Shown here piece after piece: positions 1-8,341 of a DNA stretch of 8,929 bases. Origin of the DNA: Bacillota bacterium (GTDB lineage Bacteria > Bacillota > Clostridia > Oscillospirales > QAMX01). The DNA lies in assembly GCA_029778935.1 (NCBI GenBank), contig JAKPBM010000462.1, positions 1 through 8,929 on the forward strand, read 5' to 3'. The position numbers and the translations under genes were made by a program. How positions within the stretch are numbered: the first letter of the stretch is position 1; the number at the start of each line of letters is the position of its first letter. Under the pieces are notes generated by a model. The model saw nothing but the letters and a program-made list of their open reading frames with translations, did not search any database and was not told where the DNA came from.

Positions 1-384
1 CACGCCGGCAAACAAAGCGGCCTCTTCGCCGCCGGCACCGGCGCGGATTTCCACGATGACGTTCTTCTCGTCGTTGGGGTCGGTGGGCAAAAGCAGGATT
101 TTCAGCTTCTGCGTCAGCTCTTCCATCTCTTCCCTGGCGGATTCGTATTCTTCCTTCGCCAGTTCCTTGAGTTCTGCGTCGCCGCCGCTCATTAAGGACT
201 CGGCGTCTTTCATGGTCTGCTCGGCTTTTTTATAGGCCCGGTAGGCCTCGATAATGGGAGTGAGTTCCTTCTGCTCTTTTAACAGCTTCGCCGCGTTCTG
301 CGGGTCGCTGTACAAATTGGGGTCCGCAATTTTTTGCGCGAGTTCTTCGTATTTTTCTTCCAAAAGCGCTAGCTTTTCAAACAT
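1..384 (-). CDS. prfA: Peptide chain release factor 1 (RF1), N-terminal 128 codons, cut by the window edge
   Basis: RF1 recognises UAA and UAG in the ribosomal A site and triggers release of the finished polypeptide in the cytoplasm. The visible part starts MFEKLALLEEKYEEL, continues through a charged helical, coiled-coil-like region (about residues 1-105) typical of RF1/RF2 domain 1, and reaches the family motif VEIRAGAGGEEAALFAG near residues 111-127. The start MFEKL and the GAGGEEAALFAG wording fit RF1 better than RF2. The PxT codon-recognition loop and the catalytic GGQ motif lie beyond the left edge and cannot be checked. The ATG at 384-382 is preceded by AAAGGA (396-401) at 11 bases, with an AAGGTG closer in. 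The gene starts 35 bases after the DUF3048 lipoprotein gene and is probably its operon partner. Family call is near certain; RF1 versus RF2 is very likely RF1. Confidence 0.93.
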   Translation of the reverse strand, partial: MFEKLALLEEKYEELAQKIADPNLYSDPQNAAKLLKEQKELTPIIEAYRAYKKAEQTMKDAESLMSGGDAELKELAKEEYESAREEMEELTQKLKILLLPTDPNDEKNVIVEIRAGAGGEEAALFAGV

Positions 385-419
385 ACACCTTGATTTCCTT
401 TCGCCTACGCTACGTTAGG

Positions 420-1559
420 CTATTCCGTTACCAGATTGCTCATGCCGTTGACATAGCTGATGAAGGTTTTGCCGGGGTTGAGCTTTAATGCGTTCCCGTT
501 CATATCCGTAAGTACCAGTGGGGCCGTGGCGCTTGCCTTCGACCATTTGATGGGCACATAGACGCCGTTGGTGGCGTAAATCCCCGTGCCGCTGCCCACG
601 TCTTCAAACTGACGGCGGAAGGACGTGTCTCCCGGAATGCGGGAGGACGTAACCGACAGCACGATGACGTTTTTGAACATTAGCTGGGTGTCCGTCTCCA
701 CGTCCTTGTGGGCGGAGCCGTACTCGTACCGCAGATACAGCCCCGTGCTTTCCTGATAGGTAAAGTAGGGCTTGTAGCTGCTGCCGTAAACCGTGGTGAT
801 TTTGGCGCACTTCTGCCCGCCGTCGGGCGTCGTGTCGATTTCATAGAAGGCAAAGGGAGCTTTGTAGCCGGACGCAAGCTCCATCCGGGTGCCGGCTTTG
901 GACATCGACTCCAGTTTCTTGGCGATGCGCTCGCCCGTCGTATACATACTGTGTTCCAGACCGGCGGTTTTCATACGGTTCTGGTCGCGATAAAAGGTCG
1001 TTGTGTCGTAAATGCCGTCGACATTTTGAACGGACAGCTTTTTAATGTCCGAATACGCCTGGGGCGAGCCGCCGGCGTGGAACATAATCGCGTCCAGCCC
1101 GGCGCAGACATTCACAAACGCCGACCGGGTCGACCGCACGGTGCCGATTTTTCCCACCATCGCGGGGTCGGAAAACACGACGATAAGCCGCGTAATCGAC
1201 TCTTCAGCTTCAATTTCAAAGATAATATCTGCCTGGGAAATGCCGGATTGCGGCAGGGAAAGCTTCAGATTGTTGATGACCACCGCCACGGGGCGCTTTG
1301 TCCACTCCTCCCCTTCCAGCAGGCGCAGGCCGGTATAGGGGTTGATGAGCACGGGGCCGTCCGGTTCCGTCTGCCCCGTAGTTTCCTCGGGCGCGGTGTT
1401 TTCCGCCGTCGTCGTCTGGGCGGTTGTCGTTTTGGCGGTTGTGGTGGTCTCTACGGGGGCGGTTGTTTCCCCCGTTTCTCCGCCGCCTTTGCAGCCTGAC
1501 AAAAGAACAGCCAAAAGCAGAACTAGGCCGATGCAAAGCTTGCGCGTTCTGTGCCGCAT
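420..1559 (-). CDS. DUF3048 domain lipoprotein (YerB family)
   Basis: Predicted secreted lipoprotein of 379 residues and unknown function. Residues 1-23 form a lipoprotein signal: basic MRHRTRK, a hydrophobic stretch (LCIGLVLLLAVL) and the lipobox LSGC with Cys23 as the expected lipidated residue. Residues 24-68 are a Thr/Glu-rich low-complexity linker with TTTA-x repeats. The DUF3048 N-terminal domain runs from about residue 72 (NPYTGL, then KRPVAVVINN, QADIIFEIEAEESITRL, GTVRSTRSAF and DAIMFHAGGSPQAY). The DUF3048 C-terminal part is near residues 290-370, with YVPIKWSKASA and PLVLTDMNGNALKLNPGKTFI. In Firmicutes this family is typified by B. subtilis YerB, whose role is not established, so I assign no function. 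ATG 1559-1557 has GAGGG at 1568-1572, eight bases upstream. The gene begins 24 bases after the DUF4364 gene and precedes prfA by 35 bases. Confidence 0.93.
   Translation of the reverse strand: MRHRTRKLCIGLVLLLAVLLSGCKGGGETGETTAPVETTTTAKTTTAQTTTAENTAPEETTGQTEPDGPVLINPYTGLRLLEGEEWTKRPVAVVINNLKLSLPQSGISQADIIFEIEAEESITRLIVVFSDPAMVGKIGTVRSTRSAFVNVCAGLDAIMFHAGGSPQAYSDIKKLSVQNVDGIYDTTTFYRDQNRMKTAGLEHSMYTTGERIAKKLESMSKAGTRMELASGYKAPFAFYEIDTTPDGGQKCAKITTVYGSSYKPYFTYQESTGLYLRYEYGSAHKDVETDTQLMFKNVIVLSVTSSRIPGDTSFRRQFEDVGSGTGIYATNGVYVPIKWSKASATAPLVLTDMNGNALKLNPGKTFISYVNGMSNLVTE
1401..1445 (-). repeat. Three 15-bp units encoding TTTA-x in the lipoprotein linker
   Basis: Codons 39-53 of the DUF3048 gene read TTTAK, TTTAQ, TTTAE, three in-register 15-bp units that differ mostly at third positions and in the last codon. 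Flanking codons (ETTAPVET before, ENTAPEETT after) look like decayed copies. The repeat sits just after the lipidated Cys23 and probably serves as an extended wall-spanning tether. That role is inferred from its position and composition. Confidence 0.75.
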
Positions 1560-1583
1560 TTTCCGTTCCCTCTTTCTTATGCT

Positions 1584-2150
1584 TTATGGGTCTTCCCGGA
1601 ACTTCACGGGTTTCGGATCCGCTTCTTCGTAATCCTTTAATAGGGCTTCCAGCACGGCGTTATAAATCTGCCCGGCATTTTTCCGGAAGTTTTTCTCCAG
1701 CATAATGGCCTGGGCCCGGTTGACCACCAGCATGTCGATGCGGAGGATTTCGTCGTGCCCGTCGGACATGCGCATGGACGTAACCAGGGTCTTTTCGTCC
1801 TTCTCCGCCGTTTCCACGGAAACGGCCGCGTCCCGGCGCAGCCGGGCCATGGTGCGCAGAACCGAACGCTGGGCCTTGCGGCGCACGCTGGAGGGCAGGC
1901 GGTTTCCGTACGCTTCCAGGGCTTCCCGACCCTTCTCCGTGATGACGACGCCGTTTTCCGTTTCCTCCAGATGGCCGCTTTCCTTCAGCTCGTAATACGC
2001 GTCGGCGCAGTCCATGTAGCTGATGGAATCCTCGATAAGGGCCATTTCAACGATGTCGTCAAACCCGGCCGAAACTTCCAGATTGGCCAGCACAAACAAA
2101 AGCAGAAACTTAATATCCAGTTTGTCGCGAACAAAACCGGTTTCCGCCAA
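1584..2150 (-). CDS. DUF4364 family protein, probable winged-helix regulator, TTG start
   Basis: Protein of 188 residues matching the DUF4364 pattern as I recall it: an opening G-FVRDKLDIKFLLLFVLANL, then an acidic helix with SYMDCADAYYELKESGHLEE, followed by NGVVITEKGREALEAYGNRLPSSVR. The segment at residues 10-85 has the look of a winged-helix DNA-binding fold, in which a helix-turn-helix precedes a beta wing ending in ITEKG. The C-terminal half (about 90-180) holds a strand-rich part (DEKTLVTSMRMSDGHDEILRIDMLVV) and a helical end. Members are common in Clostridia and none is well characterised to my knowledge. A role in transcription is therefore inference from fold. No ATG or GTG is available in frame upstream; the TTG at 2150-2148 follows a GGGGGGAGG run at 2155-2163 with four bases between. 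It starts 29 bases after galK and ends 24 bases before the lipoprotein gene. Confidence 0.88.
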   Translation of the reverse strand: MAETGFVRDKLDIKFLLLFVLANLEVSAGFDDIVEMALIEDSISYMDCADAYYELKESGHLEETENGVVITEKGREALEAYGNRLPSSVRRKAQRSVLRTMARLRRDAAVSVETAEKDEKTLVTSMRMSDGHDEILRIDMLVVNRAQAIMLEKNFRKNAGQIYNAVLEALLKDYEEADPKPVKFREDP

Positions 2151-2154
2151 AGTG

Positions 2155-2163
2155 CCTCCCCCC
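2155..2163 (-). promoter_or_regulatory. Ribosome binding site that fixes the TTG start of the DUF4364 gene
   Basis: The minus strand reads GGGGGGAGG, then CACT, then TTG. GGAGG (2155-2159) lies four bases from the TTG, slightly close but strong. No other start codon lies in this frame between here and the galK stop, so this site supports TTG as the true start. Confidence 0.75.
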
Positions 2164-2179
2164 TGTCGGTTGATGTGTG

Positions 2180-3343
2180 CTACAGCTCACAGGCGCCTTT
2201 GCCCGCCTTGGTAACGTAGAAGTCCGGCGTTAGGCCGGTTTTCTCCCGGTACGCCGTTCCCACGGCTTCGATAAACGCGTTCACCCGGTCTTCCCGCACG
2301 ATGCTGATGGTGCAGCCGCCAAAGCCGGCGCCGGTCATGCGGCTGCCGATGCAGCCTTCCTGCGCCCGGGCCAGCTCCGTCATGGTGTCCAGCTCGAAGC
2401 CGGTGACTTCATACAGGTCTCTCAGCGAATAGTGGGACTCGTTCAGAAGCTTTCCGAAAGCGGCCAAATCGCCGTTTTTCAGCGCTTCCACCGAAGCAAG
2501 CACCCTCGCGTTTTCCATGACCGCGTGGCGAGCCCGGCGGCGGACGGTTTCGTCAGGGATAAGGTGCTCCAGCGCCTCATACTCCTCCGCCGTAAGCTCG
2601 CAGAGGGCTATGAGGCCCGGCTTTCCTTCCGCCAAAGCCTGCACCGCCGATTCGCATTCGGCGCGGCGCTCGTTGTACTTGGAATCGGCCAGAGAGCGCT
2701 TCTTGTTGGTGTTGCCGATGACCAGCATATACCCTTCCAGCGGCAGGGGCACCTGCACGCTCTCCACTTTCGCGCAGTCAAGCAGCATGCCGCAGCCTTC
2801 CTGCCCGTTGGCACAGGCGTACTGGTCCATAATGCCGCAGTTGACGCCCACATACCGGTTTTCCGCCCGCTGGCAAAGGAGGGACACGGCCCTTCTGTCG
2901 GGCGTTTCGCCCAGAAGCCCCAGCACGGCGAACGCCGTGGCCACTTCGATGGAGGCGGAGGAGGACAGCCCCGCCCCAAAAGGCAGGGTGCTGCAGTATA
3001 GGAAGTCCGCGCCAACCAGTGTGCGCCCTTCCTTCTGCAGTTCATACAGCACGCCCAGCTGGTAAGAGCCCCAGTCGCGGCCCTTTTTCGATTCCAGCTT
3101 GTCTAAATCGCACACCACCATGGTGCCGGGCAGGTCCTCCGCGGCCAGACGGACGGTGTTGGTGCCGTTGGGGCGCGCGTACACGTAGTTGCCCATTTCC
3201 ACCGCCGCCGGGAACACGTATCCGCCGTTGTAGTCGATGTGTTCGCCGATTAAGTTCACGCGGCCGGGCGCAAAAAACAGGCGCGGCTTTTCCCCGTGCC
3301 CGTAGAGTTCGTAAAAAAGCTGTTCCGTTTTCGCAAGCAGCAT
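2180..3343 (-). CDS. galK: Galactokinase
   Basis: Phosphorylates alpha-D-galactose with ATP to galactose 1-phosphate, the first committed step of the cytoplasmic Leloir pathway. The 387-residue length is normal for bacterial GalK. The galactokinase signature GRVNLIGEHIDYNGG is at residues 27-41 (Arg28, Glu34, His35 and Asp37 expected at the active site). The GHMP ATP-binding loop PFGAGLSSSAS is at 121-131. CGIMDQYACANG at 169-180 carries the expected catalytic Asp173. The third GHMP motif RMTGAGFGGCTI is at 335-346. All key residues are present. The ATG at 3343-3341 has AGGA at 3350-3353, six bases upstream. The gene has its own promoter in the 178-base gap after uvrA and leads a string with DUF4364, DUF3048 and prfA. 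No galT, galE or sugar transporter is in the window. The signature DYNGG supports galactokinase over other GHMP kinases. Confidence 0.97.
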   Translation of the reverse strand: MLLAKTEQLFYELYGHGEKPRLFFAPGRVNLIGEHIDYNGGYVFPAAVEMGNYVYARPNGTNTVRLAAEDLPGTMVVCDLDKLESKKGRDWGSYQLGVLYELQKEGRTLVGADFLYCSTLPFGAGLSSSASIEVATAFAVLGLLGETPDRRAVSLLCQRAENRYVGVNCGIMDQYACANGQEGCGMLLDCAKVESVQVPLPLEGYMLVIGNTNKKRSLADSKYNERRAECESAVQALAEGKPGLIALCELTAEEYEALEHLIPDETVRRRARHAVMENARVLASVEALKNGDLAAFGKLLNESHYSLRDLYEVTGFELDTMTELARAQEGCIGSRMTGAGFGGCTISIVREDRVNAFIEAVGTAYREKTGLTPDFYVTKAGKGACEL

Positions 3344-3414
3344 GGCGCTTCCTGCCTTTCTTTTGTATCTGTCGTAGGCTTGCTTTAGCCCTTTGGTGTT
3401 AAACCGATATTCCT

Positions 3415-3443
3415 ATTGTACCATATTTTCCCCGAAAAAGGAA
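3415..3443 (-). promoter_or_regulatory. Probable extended -10 sigma-A promoter for galK and the genes after it
   Basis: The minus strand carries TGGTACAAT, an extended -10 element: TACAAT at 3415-3420 with TG at 3422-3423. At the ideal 17-base spacing the -35 hexamer is TTCCTT (3438-3443), a poor match to TTGACA, as is common for promoters that rely on the TG extension. Transcription would start near 3405-3409, giving a leader of about 65 bases before galK. It lies downstream of the uvrA terminator hairpin, so galK can be expressed independently of uvrBA. Confidence 0.7.
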
Positions 3444-3463
3444 TACATTCCCTCCCTTTTTCC

Positions 3464-3515
3464 CGCAAGGAAAGGGCCGGGCCGCCGAAAACCGCCGTTT
3501 TCGGTTGCCCGACCC
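3464..3515 (-). terminator. Rho-independent terminator after uvrA
   Basis: Inverted repeat 3474-3492 / 3497-3515 with a four-base loop. The 19-base arms pair throughout except for two mismatches and one position that pairs only as a wobble on one strand; the eight bases next to the loop (CCGAAAAC/GTTTTCGG) are perfect. In the uvrA direction it is followed by TTTCCTTGCG, a modest U tract. It starts seven bases past the uvrA stop codon, which supports use as the uvrBA terminator, though the broken U tract may allow some readthrough into galK. Confidence 0.75.
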
Positions 3516-3521
3516 TTCATG

Positions 3522-6347
3522 TCACTTTCTCTCCAGATATTTGCGCAGATAGATGCCCGTGTACGACCGGTCGCAGGCGGCCACCTCTTCCGGCGTGCCG
3601 CAGCAGACAATCTGTCCGCCCATGTCGCCGCCTTCGGGGCCTAAATCGATGATATAGTCGGCGGTTTTGATGACGTCGAGGTTGTGCTCGATGATAACCA
3701 CCGTGTTGCCCGCGTCGGTAAGGGAATTCAATACCTCGATGAGCTTGTGCACGTCGGCCATGTGCAGGCCTGTGGTCGGCTCGTCGAGGATATACAGAGT
3801 CCGCCCTGTGGCCCGACGGGACAGTTCCGCCGCCAGTTTGACCCGCTGGGCTTCGCCGCCGGAAAGGGTCGTGCTTGGCTGGCCCAGGCGGATGTAGCCC
3901 AGCCCGACCTGGGACAGGGTTTCCAGCTTGCGGCGGATTTTCGGCTGGTTTTCAAAGAACACCAGCGCTTCGTCCACGGACATTTCCAGCACATCGTGGA
4001 TGTTTTTCCCTTTATAATATACTTCCAGCGTTTCCCGGTTGTACCGCTTGCCCTTGCACACGTCGCAGGGCACGTATACGTCCGGCAAAAAATGCATCTC
4101 GATTTTTATAAGACCGTCGCCCGTGCAGGCTTCGCACCGGCCGCCGCGGATGTTGAAGGAGAACCGCCCCGGCCCGTAGCCGCGGATTTTCGCCGCCTGA
4201 GTGCTGGCAAACAGTTCTCTTATGTCGGTAAACAGCGTCGTGTACGTGGCGGGGTTGGAGCGGGGCGTGCGCCCGATGGGGGACTGGTCGATTTCGATGA
4301 CTTTGTCCAAATGCTCGATGCCTTCGATGCGGTCGTGTTTGCCCGGCCGCGTCCGCGCACCGTTTAGGGCGGCGGCCAGCTTTTTGTACAGAATCTCGTT
4401 GACCAGCGTCGACTTGCCAGAGCCGGACACGCCCGTAACGCAGATCATCTTCCCCAGGGGGAACGTCACGTCGATGTGCTTTAAGTTGTTCTCCGCCGCG
4501 CCGCGCACCGTCAGAACCTTGCCGTTGCCCGGACGCCTTTCGGCAGGGACGGGGATCTGCTTCCGCCCCGTAAGGTACTGGCCCGTGACGGATTCGGGGC
4601 ATGCTTTAATCTCCTCCACCGTGCCGGCGCAGACGATGTGTCCGCCGCTGGCCCCCGCGCCGGGGCCTACGTCGACGATGTAATCGGCCGCCAGCATGGT
4701 GTCCTCGTCGTGCTCGACGACTAAAACGGTGTTGCCCAGATCCCGCAGGCGTTTCAGCGTAGCCAGCAGGCGGTCGTTGTCCCGCTGGTGCAGGCCGATG
4801 CTCGGCTCGTCTAAGATATACAAAACACCCATCAGCGAAGAACCGATTTGCGTGGCCAGGCGGATGCGCTGGCTTTCGCCGCCGGAAAGGGTGCTTGCCG
4901 AGCGGGAAAGGGTCAGATAGGATAGGCCTACGCTTTTCAGGAACGTCAGCCGCTCCCGGATTTCCTTCAGGATGCGGTGGGCGATCATGTTTTCTTTTTC
5001 CGTCAGGCGCAGATTCTCCACAAAGCGCAAGGCGTCATCCACCGACATGTCCGAAAACTCGGCGATGTTGATGCCGCCGACGGTGACGGCCAGGCTTTCT
5101 TTCTTCAGCCTCTTGCCGTGGCAGACGGGGCAAGGCTCCTCGCTCATGTATTCTTCGTACCGGCTGCGCACTTCCTCGCCCTGGGCTTCGTTATAGCGCC
5201 GGGTCAGGCTGTTGACTACTCCCTCAAAAGCCGCGTGCCAGTACCCGCCGCCGTGGGATTCGGGGCGCTTGATGGTCAGCTTCTTTCCGTTAGTGCCGAA
5301 CAAAAGCAAATCCAAATGCTCTTTGGGCAGCGTACGCACCGGCGCGCCTAAATCGATGCCGTATTCCTCGGCGACGGCGTCGAAAAAGAGCTTGCACATC
5401 ATGTTGTCGGTGTAGTTCCAGCCCAGACAGGAAATCGCCCCTTCGCGGATGGACAGATTGTCGTCCACAATGAGCCTTGCGGGGTCAATCTGGCGCATAA
5501 AGCCCAGGCCCGTACACTCGGGGCAGGCGCCGTAGGGGTTGTTGAAGGAGAACATGCGGGGCGTAAGCTCTTCAATGGAGATGCCGCACTCGTCGCAGGC
5601 GTAGTTCTGGGAAAACAGCATCTCTTCCCCGCCGATGACGTCGCAGATGACCAGCCCGCCGGCCAGATTGGACGCCACTTCCACCGAATCGGCCAGACGC
5701 TGCCGGATGTCGGGGCCGGCGACCAGACGGTCGACGACGATTTCGATGCTGTGCTTTTTATTTTTGTCAAGTTTGATTTCCTCGGCCAGGTCGTACATGC
5801 TGCCGTCGACGCGGACGCGGACAAAGCCGCTCTTTCTTGCGTCCTCAAAGACTTTCGCGTACTCGCCTTTCCGCTGCCGGATGACCGGCGCCAAAATCTG
5901 AAACCTTGTCCCGGCGGGCAGGGCCATGATGACGTCGATAATCTGGTCGACGGTCTGCTGGGCAATCAGTTTGCCGCAGTTGGGGCAGTGGGGCTGCCCG
6001 ATGCGCGCCCACAGCAGGCGCAGATAGTCGTGGATTTCGGTGACCGTGCCGACGGTCGACCGGGGGTTGTTGGAGGTGGTTTTCTGGTCGATGGAAATGG
6101 CCGGCGAAAGGCCCTCGATTTCGTCCACATCGGGCTTGTCCAGCTGGCCCAGAAACTGGCGGGCGTAGGAGGAGAGGGATTCCACGTACCGCCTTTGCCC
6201 TTCGGCGTAAATCGTGTCGAAGGCCAAAGACGATTTGCCCGAGCCGGAAATGCCCGTGATGACCACGAGCTTGTTCCGGGGGATTTCCACCGTGATGTTT
6301 TTCAGGTTGTTTTCTCTGGCCCCGCGGACCACCAATTTTTCCTGCAT
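3522..6347 (-). CDS. uvrA: Excinuclease ABC subunit A
   Basis: DNA damage-recognition ATPase of nucleotide excision repair; a dimer loads UvrB at distorted DNA and then leaves. Full length at 941 residues. Two ABC ATPase modules are visible. The first has Walker [10 protein letters not shown] (32-40), signature LSGGESQR (487-494) and Walker B/D-loop [12 protein letters not shown] (509-520). The second has Walker [10 protein letters not shown] (639-647), signature LSGGEAQR (828-835) and [12 protein letters not shown] (851-862). Zinc-binding cysteine sets are C251/C254/C275/C278 and C738/C741/C761/C764. The pairs CPNC (121-124) and CPVC (406-409) fit the further zinc module seen in Gram-positive Uvr[15 protein letters not shown] (78-90) and the matching [20 protein letters not shown] (683-702) are family hallmarks. 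The ATG lies one base after the uvrB stop; its ribosome site AAGGA (6355-6359) is inside the last uvrB codons, so translation is probably coupled. No defect seen. Confidence 0.99.
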   Translation of the reverse strand: MQEKLVVRGARENNLKNITVEIPRNKLVVITGISGSGKSSLAFDTIYAEGQRRYVESLSSYARQFLGQLDKPDVDEIEGLSPAISIDQKTTSNNPRSTVGTVTEIHDYLRLLWARIGQPHCPNCGKLIAQQTVDQIIDVIMALPAGTRFQILAPVIRQRKGEYAKVFEDARKSGFVRVRVDGSMYDLAEEIKLDKNKKHSIEIVVDRLVAGPDIRQRLADSVEVASNLAGGLVICDVIGGEEMLFSQNYACDECGISIEELTPRMFSFNNPYGACPECTGLGFMRQIDPARLIVDDNLSIREGAISCLGWNYTDNMMCKLFFDAVAEEYGIDLGAPVRTLPKEHLDLLLFGTNGKKLTIKRPESHGGGYWHAAFEGVVNSLTRRYNEAQGEEVRSRYEEYMSEEPCPVCHGKRLKKESLAVTVGGINIAEFSDMSVDDALRFVENLRLTEKENMIAHRILKEIRERLTFLKSVGLSYLTLSRSASTLSGGESQRIRLATQIGSSLMGVLYILDEPSIGLHQRDNDRLLATLKRLRDLGNTVLVVEHDEDTMLAADYIVDVGPGAGASGGHIVCAGTVEEIKACPESVTGQYLTGRKQIPVPAERRPGNGKVLTVRGAAENNLKHIDVTFPLGKMICVTGVSGSGKSTLVNEILYKKLAAALNGARTRPGKHDRIEGIEHLDKVIEIDQSPIGRTPRSNPATYTTLFTDIRELFASTQAAKIRGYGPGRFSFNIRGGRCEACTGDGLIKIEMHFLPDVYVPCDVCKGKRYNRETLEVYYKGKNIHDVLEMSVDEALVFFENQPKIRRKLETLSQVGLGYIRLGQPSTTLSGGEAQRVKLAAELSRRATGRTLYILDEPTTGLHMADVHKLIEVLNSLTDAGNTVVIIEHNLDVIKTADYIIDLGPEGGDMGGQIVCCGTPEEVAACDRSYTGIYLRKYLERK

Positions 6348-6348
6348 A

Positions 6349-8310
6349 TTACAATCCTTCCCGCAACCGGATAATCCTGTCGCGCAGCAGCGCGGCGTAT
6401 TCGAACTCCATGGCCTTGGCGGCCTGTTGCATTTCCTTCGTCAGATGTTTGATGAGCCGTTCGCGCTCTGAAACGCTCATGGCGGCGCTGTCCTTGTCCT
6501 CCACCGTTTTGGAAATCTCGATGATGTCGCGCACGCTCTTGCGGATGGTTTGCGGCGTGATGCCGTGCTTTTCGTTATACTCCATCTGCAGCCTGCGGCG
6601 GCGGTTGGTTTCGTCGATGGCGCGGCGCATGGATTCGGTGACCGTGTCGGCGTACATGATGACGCGGCCGTTGACGTTTCGCGCCGCCCGGCCGATGGTC
6701 TGAATCAGCGATGTTTCGCTTCGGAGGAAGCCTTCCTTGTCCGCGTCCAAAATCGCCACTAAGGACACTTCCGGCAGGTCCAGCCCTTCCCGAAGCAGGT
6801 TGATGCCAACGAGCACGTCAAACTTGCCGAGCCGCAGGTCGCGGATCAGCTCCATCCGCTCCATAGAGTCCACGTCGTGGTGCATGTAGCGGATGCGGAC
6901 GCCCATGTTTTCGTAGTACTGGGTAAGCTCTTCCGCCATTTTCTTCGTCAGCGTCGTGATAAGCACGCGCTCGTCCTTTTCCACCCGCAAGCGGATTTCG
7001 TTGAGCAGGTCGTCGATCTGCCCGTCCACAGGGCGGACTTCCACTTCCGGATCCACCAGCCCCGTCGGGCGGATGACCTGCTCGACGATCTGGCCGGAAC
7101 GCTCTTTCTCAAACTCGCCCGGCGTGGCGGAAACGTAGATTACCTGGTTTATTTTGCTCAAAAACTCGTCAAAATTCAGCGGCCGGTTGTCCAAAGCACT
7201 GGGCAGCCGGAAGCCGTATTCGACGAGGATTTCCTTTCTCGACCGGTCGCCGGCGTACATGCCGCGGATCTGGGGAATGGAAACGTGGGACTCGTCGATA
7301 ATCATAAGGTAGTCTTTGGGGAAATAGTCCAAAAGCGTATACGGGGGGCTGCCCGGCGCGCGGCCGGAAAGAATCCGCGAGTAGTTTTCGATGCCGCTGC
7401 AAATACCCGTTTCGGCGATCATCTCGATGTCGTTTAAGGTGCGCTGTTTGAGCCGCTGGGCTTCCAGCAGCTTGCCCTGGGACTCCAGCTCCCTGACCCG
7501 CTCCCACAGCTCCCGCTCGATTTCCGCCAAAGCGGCGGCGGTTTTTTCCTGGGTGGTGATGTGGTGGTTGGCCGGGTAGATGGCCGCATGGCGCAGTTCC
7601 ATGAGCCGCTTGCCGGTTAACACGTCAATTTCGCTGATGCGGTCGATTTCGTCGCCGAAAAACTCGATTCGGACGGCTTTTTCCTCGCTCCAGGCGGGGA
7701 TGATCTCCACCGTGTCGCCGCGGACGCGGAAAGTGCCCCGCTGGAAGCTTACGTCGTTGCGGCCGTACTGCAGCTCCACCAGCCGGGCCAAGAGCTTGTC
7801 CCGGGAAATCCGCATCCCCGGGCGCAGAGAGACAACCAGCCCGGCGTAGTCTTCCGGGTCGCCCATGCCGTAGATGCAGGAGACGGAGGCGACGATGATG
7901 ACGTCCCGCCGCTCTAAAAGGGAGAACGTGGCGCTGTGGCGCAGGCGGTCGATTTCCGCGTTGCGCTCGGACTCTTTTTCCACGTACACGTCGTTGGCGG
8001 GCAGGTACGCCTCGGGACGGTAGTAGTCGAAGTAGGAGATGAAGTATTCCACCGCGTTGTGCGGGAAAAATTCCTTAAATTCGGCGCAAAGCTGGGCCGC
8101 CAGCGTCTTGTTGTGGGCAAAGACCAGCGTCGGCTTCTGCACGGCTTCGATGACTTTCGCCATGGTGTAGGTTTTGCCCGAGCCGGTAACACCCAGCAGC
8201 GTCTGCTCCTTGATGCCCAGATCAATGCCCTGCACCAGCGCTTCGATGGCTTTCGGCTGGTCGCCGGCCGGCTCATAGTCGCTGACAAGCCGAAACCGCC
8301 TTTCTTCCAT
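6349..8310 (-). CDS. uvrB: Excinuclease ABC subunit B
   Basis: Damage-verifying helicase-like subunit of nucleotide excision repair; UvrA loads it and UvrC then cuts around the lesion. The protein is 653 residues, as expected. Motifs with the chosen start: [17 protein letters not shown] (6-22), Walker A GVTGSGKT (40-47), the beta-hairpin that inserts between DNA strands [20 protein letters not shown] (93-112), DExx box IDESH (338-342), VSATPG (393-398), [13 protein letters not shown] (502-514), motif [11 protein letters not shown] (537-545), and the C-terminal UVR motif for UvrA/UvrC contact (about 615-650). The frame stays open up to an ATG at 8430, but the first 40 codons would cover the promoter and LexA site. 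MEERRF at 8310 has GGAGG eight bases upstream and matches usual UvrB N-termini. It is the first gene of the uvrB-uvrA operon, under probable LexA control. Confidence 0.98.
   Translation of the reverse strand: MEERRFRLVSDYEPAGDQPKAIEALVQGIDLGIKEQTLLGVTGSGKTYTMAKVIEAVQKPTLVFAHNKTLAAQLCAEFKEFFPHNAVEYFISYFDYYRPEAYLPANDVYVEKESERNAEIDRLRHSATFSLLERRDVIIVASVSCIYGMGDPEDYAGLVVSLRPGMRISRDKLLARLVELQYGRNDVSFQRGTFRVRGDTVEIIPAWSEEKAVRIEFFGDEIDRISEIDVLTGKRLMELRHAAIYPANHHITTQEKTAAALAEIERELWERVRELESQGKLLEAQRLKQRTLNDIEMIAETGICSGIENYSRILSGRAPGSPPYTLLDYFPKDYLMIIDESHVSIPQIRGMYAGDRSRKEILVEYGFRLPSALDNRPLNFDEFLSKINQVIYVSATPGEFEKERSGQIVEQVIRPTGLVDPEVEVRPVDGQIDDLLNEIRLRVEKDERVLITTLTKKMAEELTQYYENMGVRIRYMHHDVDSMERMELIRDLRLGKFDVLVGINLLREGLDLPEVSLVAILDADKEGFLRSETSLIQTIGRAARNVNGRVIMYADTVTESMRRAIDETNRRRRLQMEYNEKHGITPQTIRKSVRDIIEISKTVEDKDSAAMSVSERERLIKHLTKEMQQAAKAMEFEYAALLRDRIIRLREGL
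6355..6359 (-). promoter_or_regulatory. uvrA ribosome binding site inside the end of uvrB
   Basis: AAGGA on the minus strand lies seven bases before the uvrA ATG and overlaps the last sense codons of uvrB (Glu-Gly-Leu). With TAA-T-ATG at the junction, ribosomes ending uvrB are placed to restart on uvrA. Confidence 0.75.
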
Positions 8311-8318
8311 ACCTCTCC

Positions 8319-8323
8319 CCTCC
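8319..8323 (-). promoter_or_regulatory. uvrB ribosome binding site that decides the start
   Basis: GGAGG on the minus strand, eight bases before the ATG at 8310-8308, within the purine run GGGAGGGGAGAGG. It supports the 653-residue UvrB over the longer open frame that begins at 8430. Confidence 0.85.
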
Positions 8324-8341
8324 CGTTTGCAGACTTCCCTA

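Noticed and set aside
403..420. Small inverted repeat GCCTA/TAGGC between the lipoprotein stop and prfA, considered as a terminator.
   Set aside because: The stem is only five base pairs with an eight-base loop and no following T run, and it directly precedes the prfA ribosome site, so termination is unlikely.
708..1499. A 263-codon plus-strand open frame opposite the DUF3048 gene.
   Set aside because: It is a compositional shadow in GC-rich DNA: no ribosome site, biased low-complexity residues, and full overlap with a well-supported lipoprotein gene.
3397..3412. A cre-like (CcpA) site near the galK promoter, around TGTTAAACCGATAT on the plus strand.
   Set aside because: The half-sites do not fit the cre consensus without an inserted base and several mismatches, so catabolite control cannot be claimed.
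3344..3521. Possible small gene or riboswitch in the gap between uvrA and galK.
   Set aside because: Short open frames there have no ribosome site or protein-like composition, and the gap is accounted for by the terminator hairpin, the promoter and a leader of about 65 bases with no recognisable aptamer.
5751..7437. Long plus-strand open frames opposite uvrA and uvrB (for example 5751-6374 and 6877-7437).
   Set aside because: They are antisense to highly conserved repair genes and show no recognisable domains or ribosome sites.
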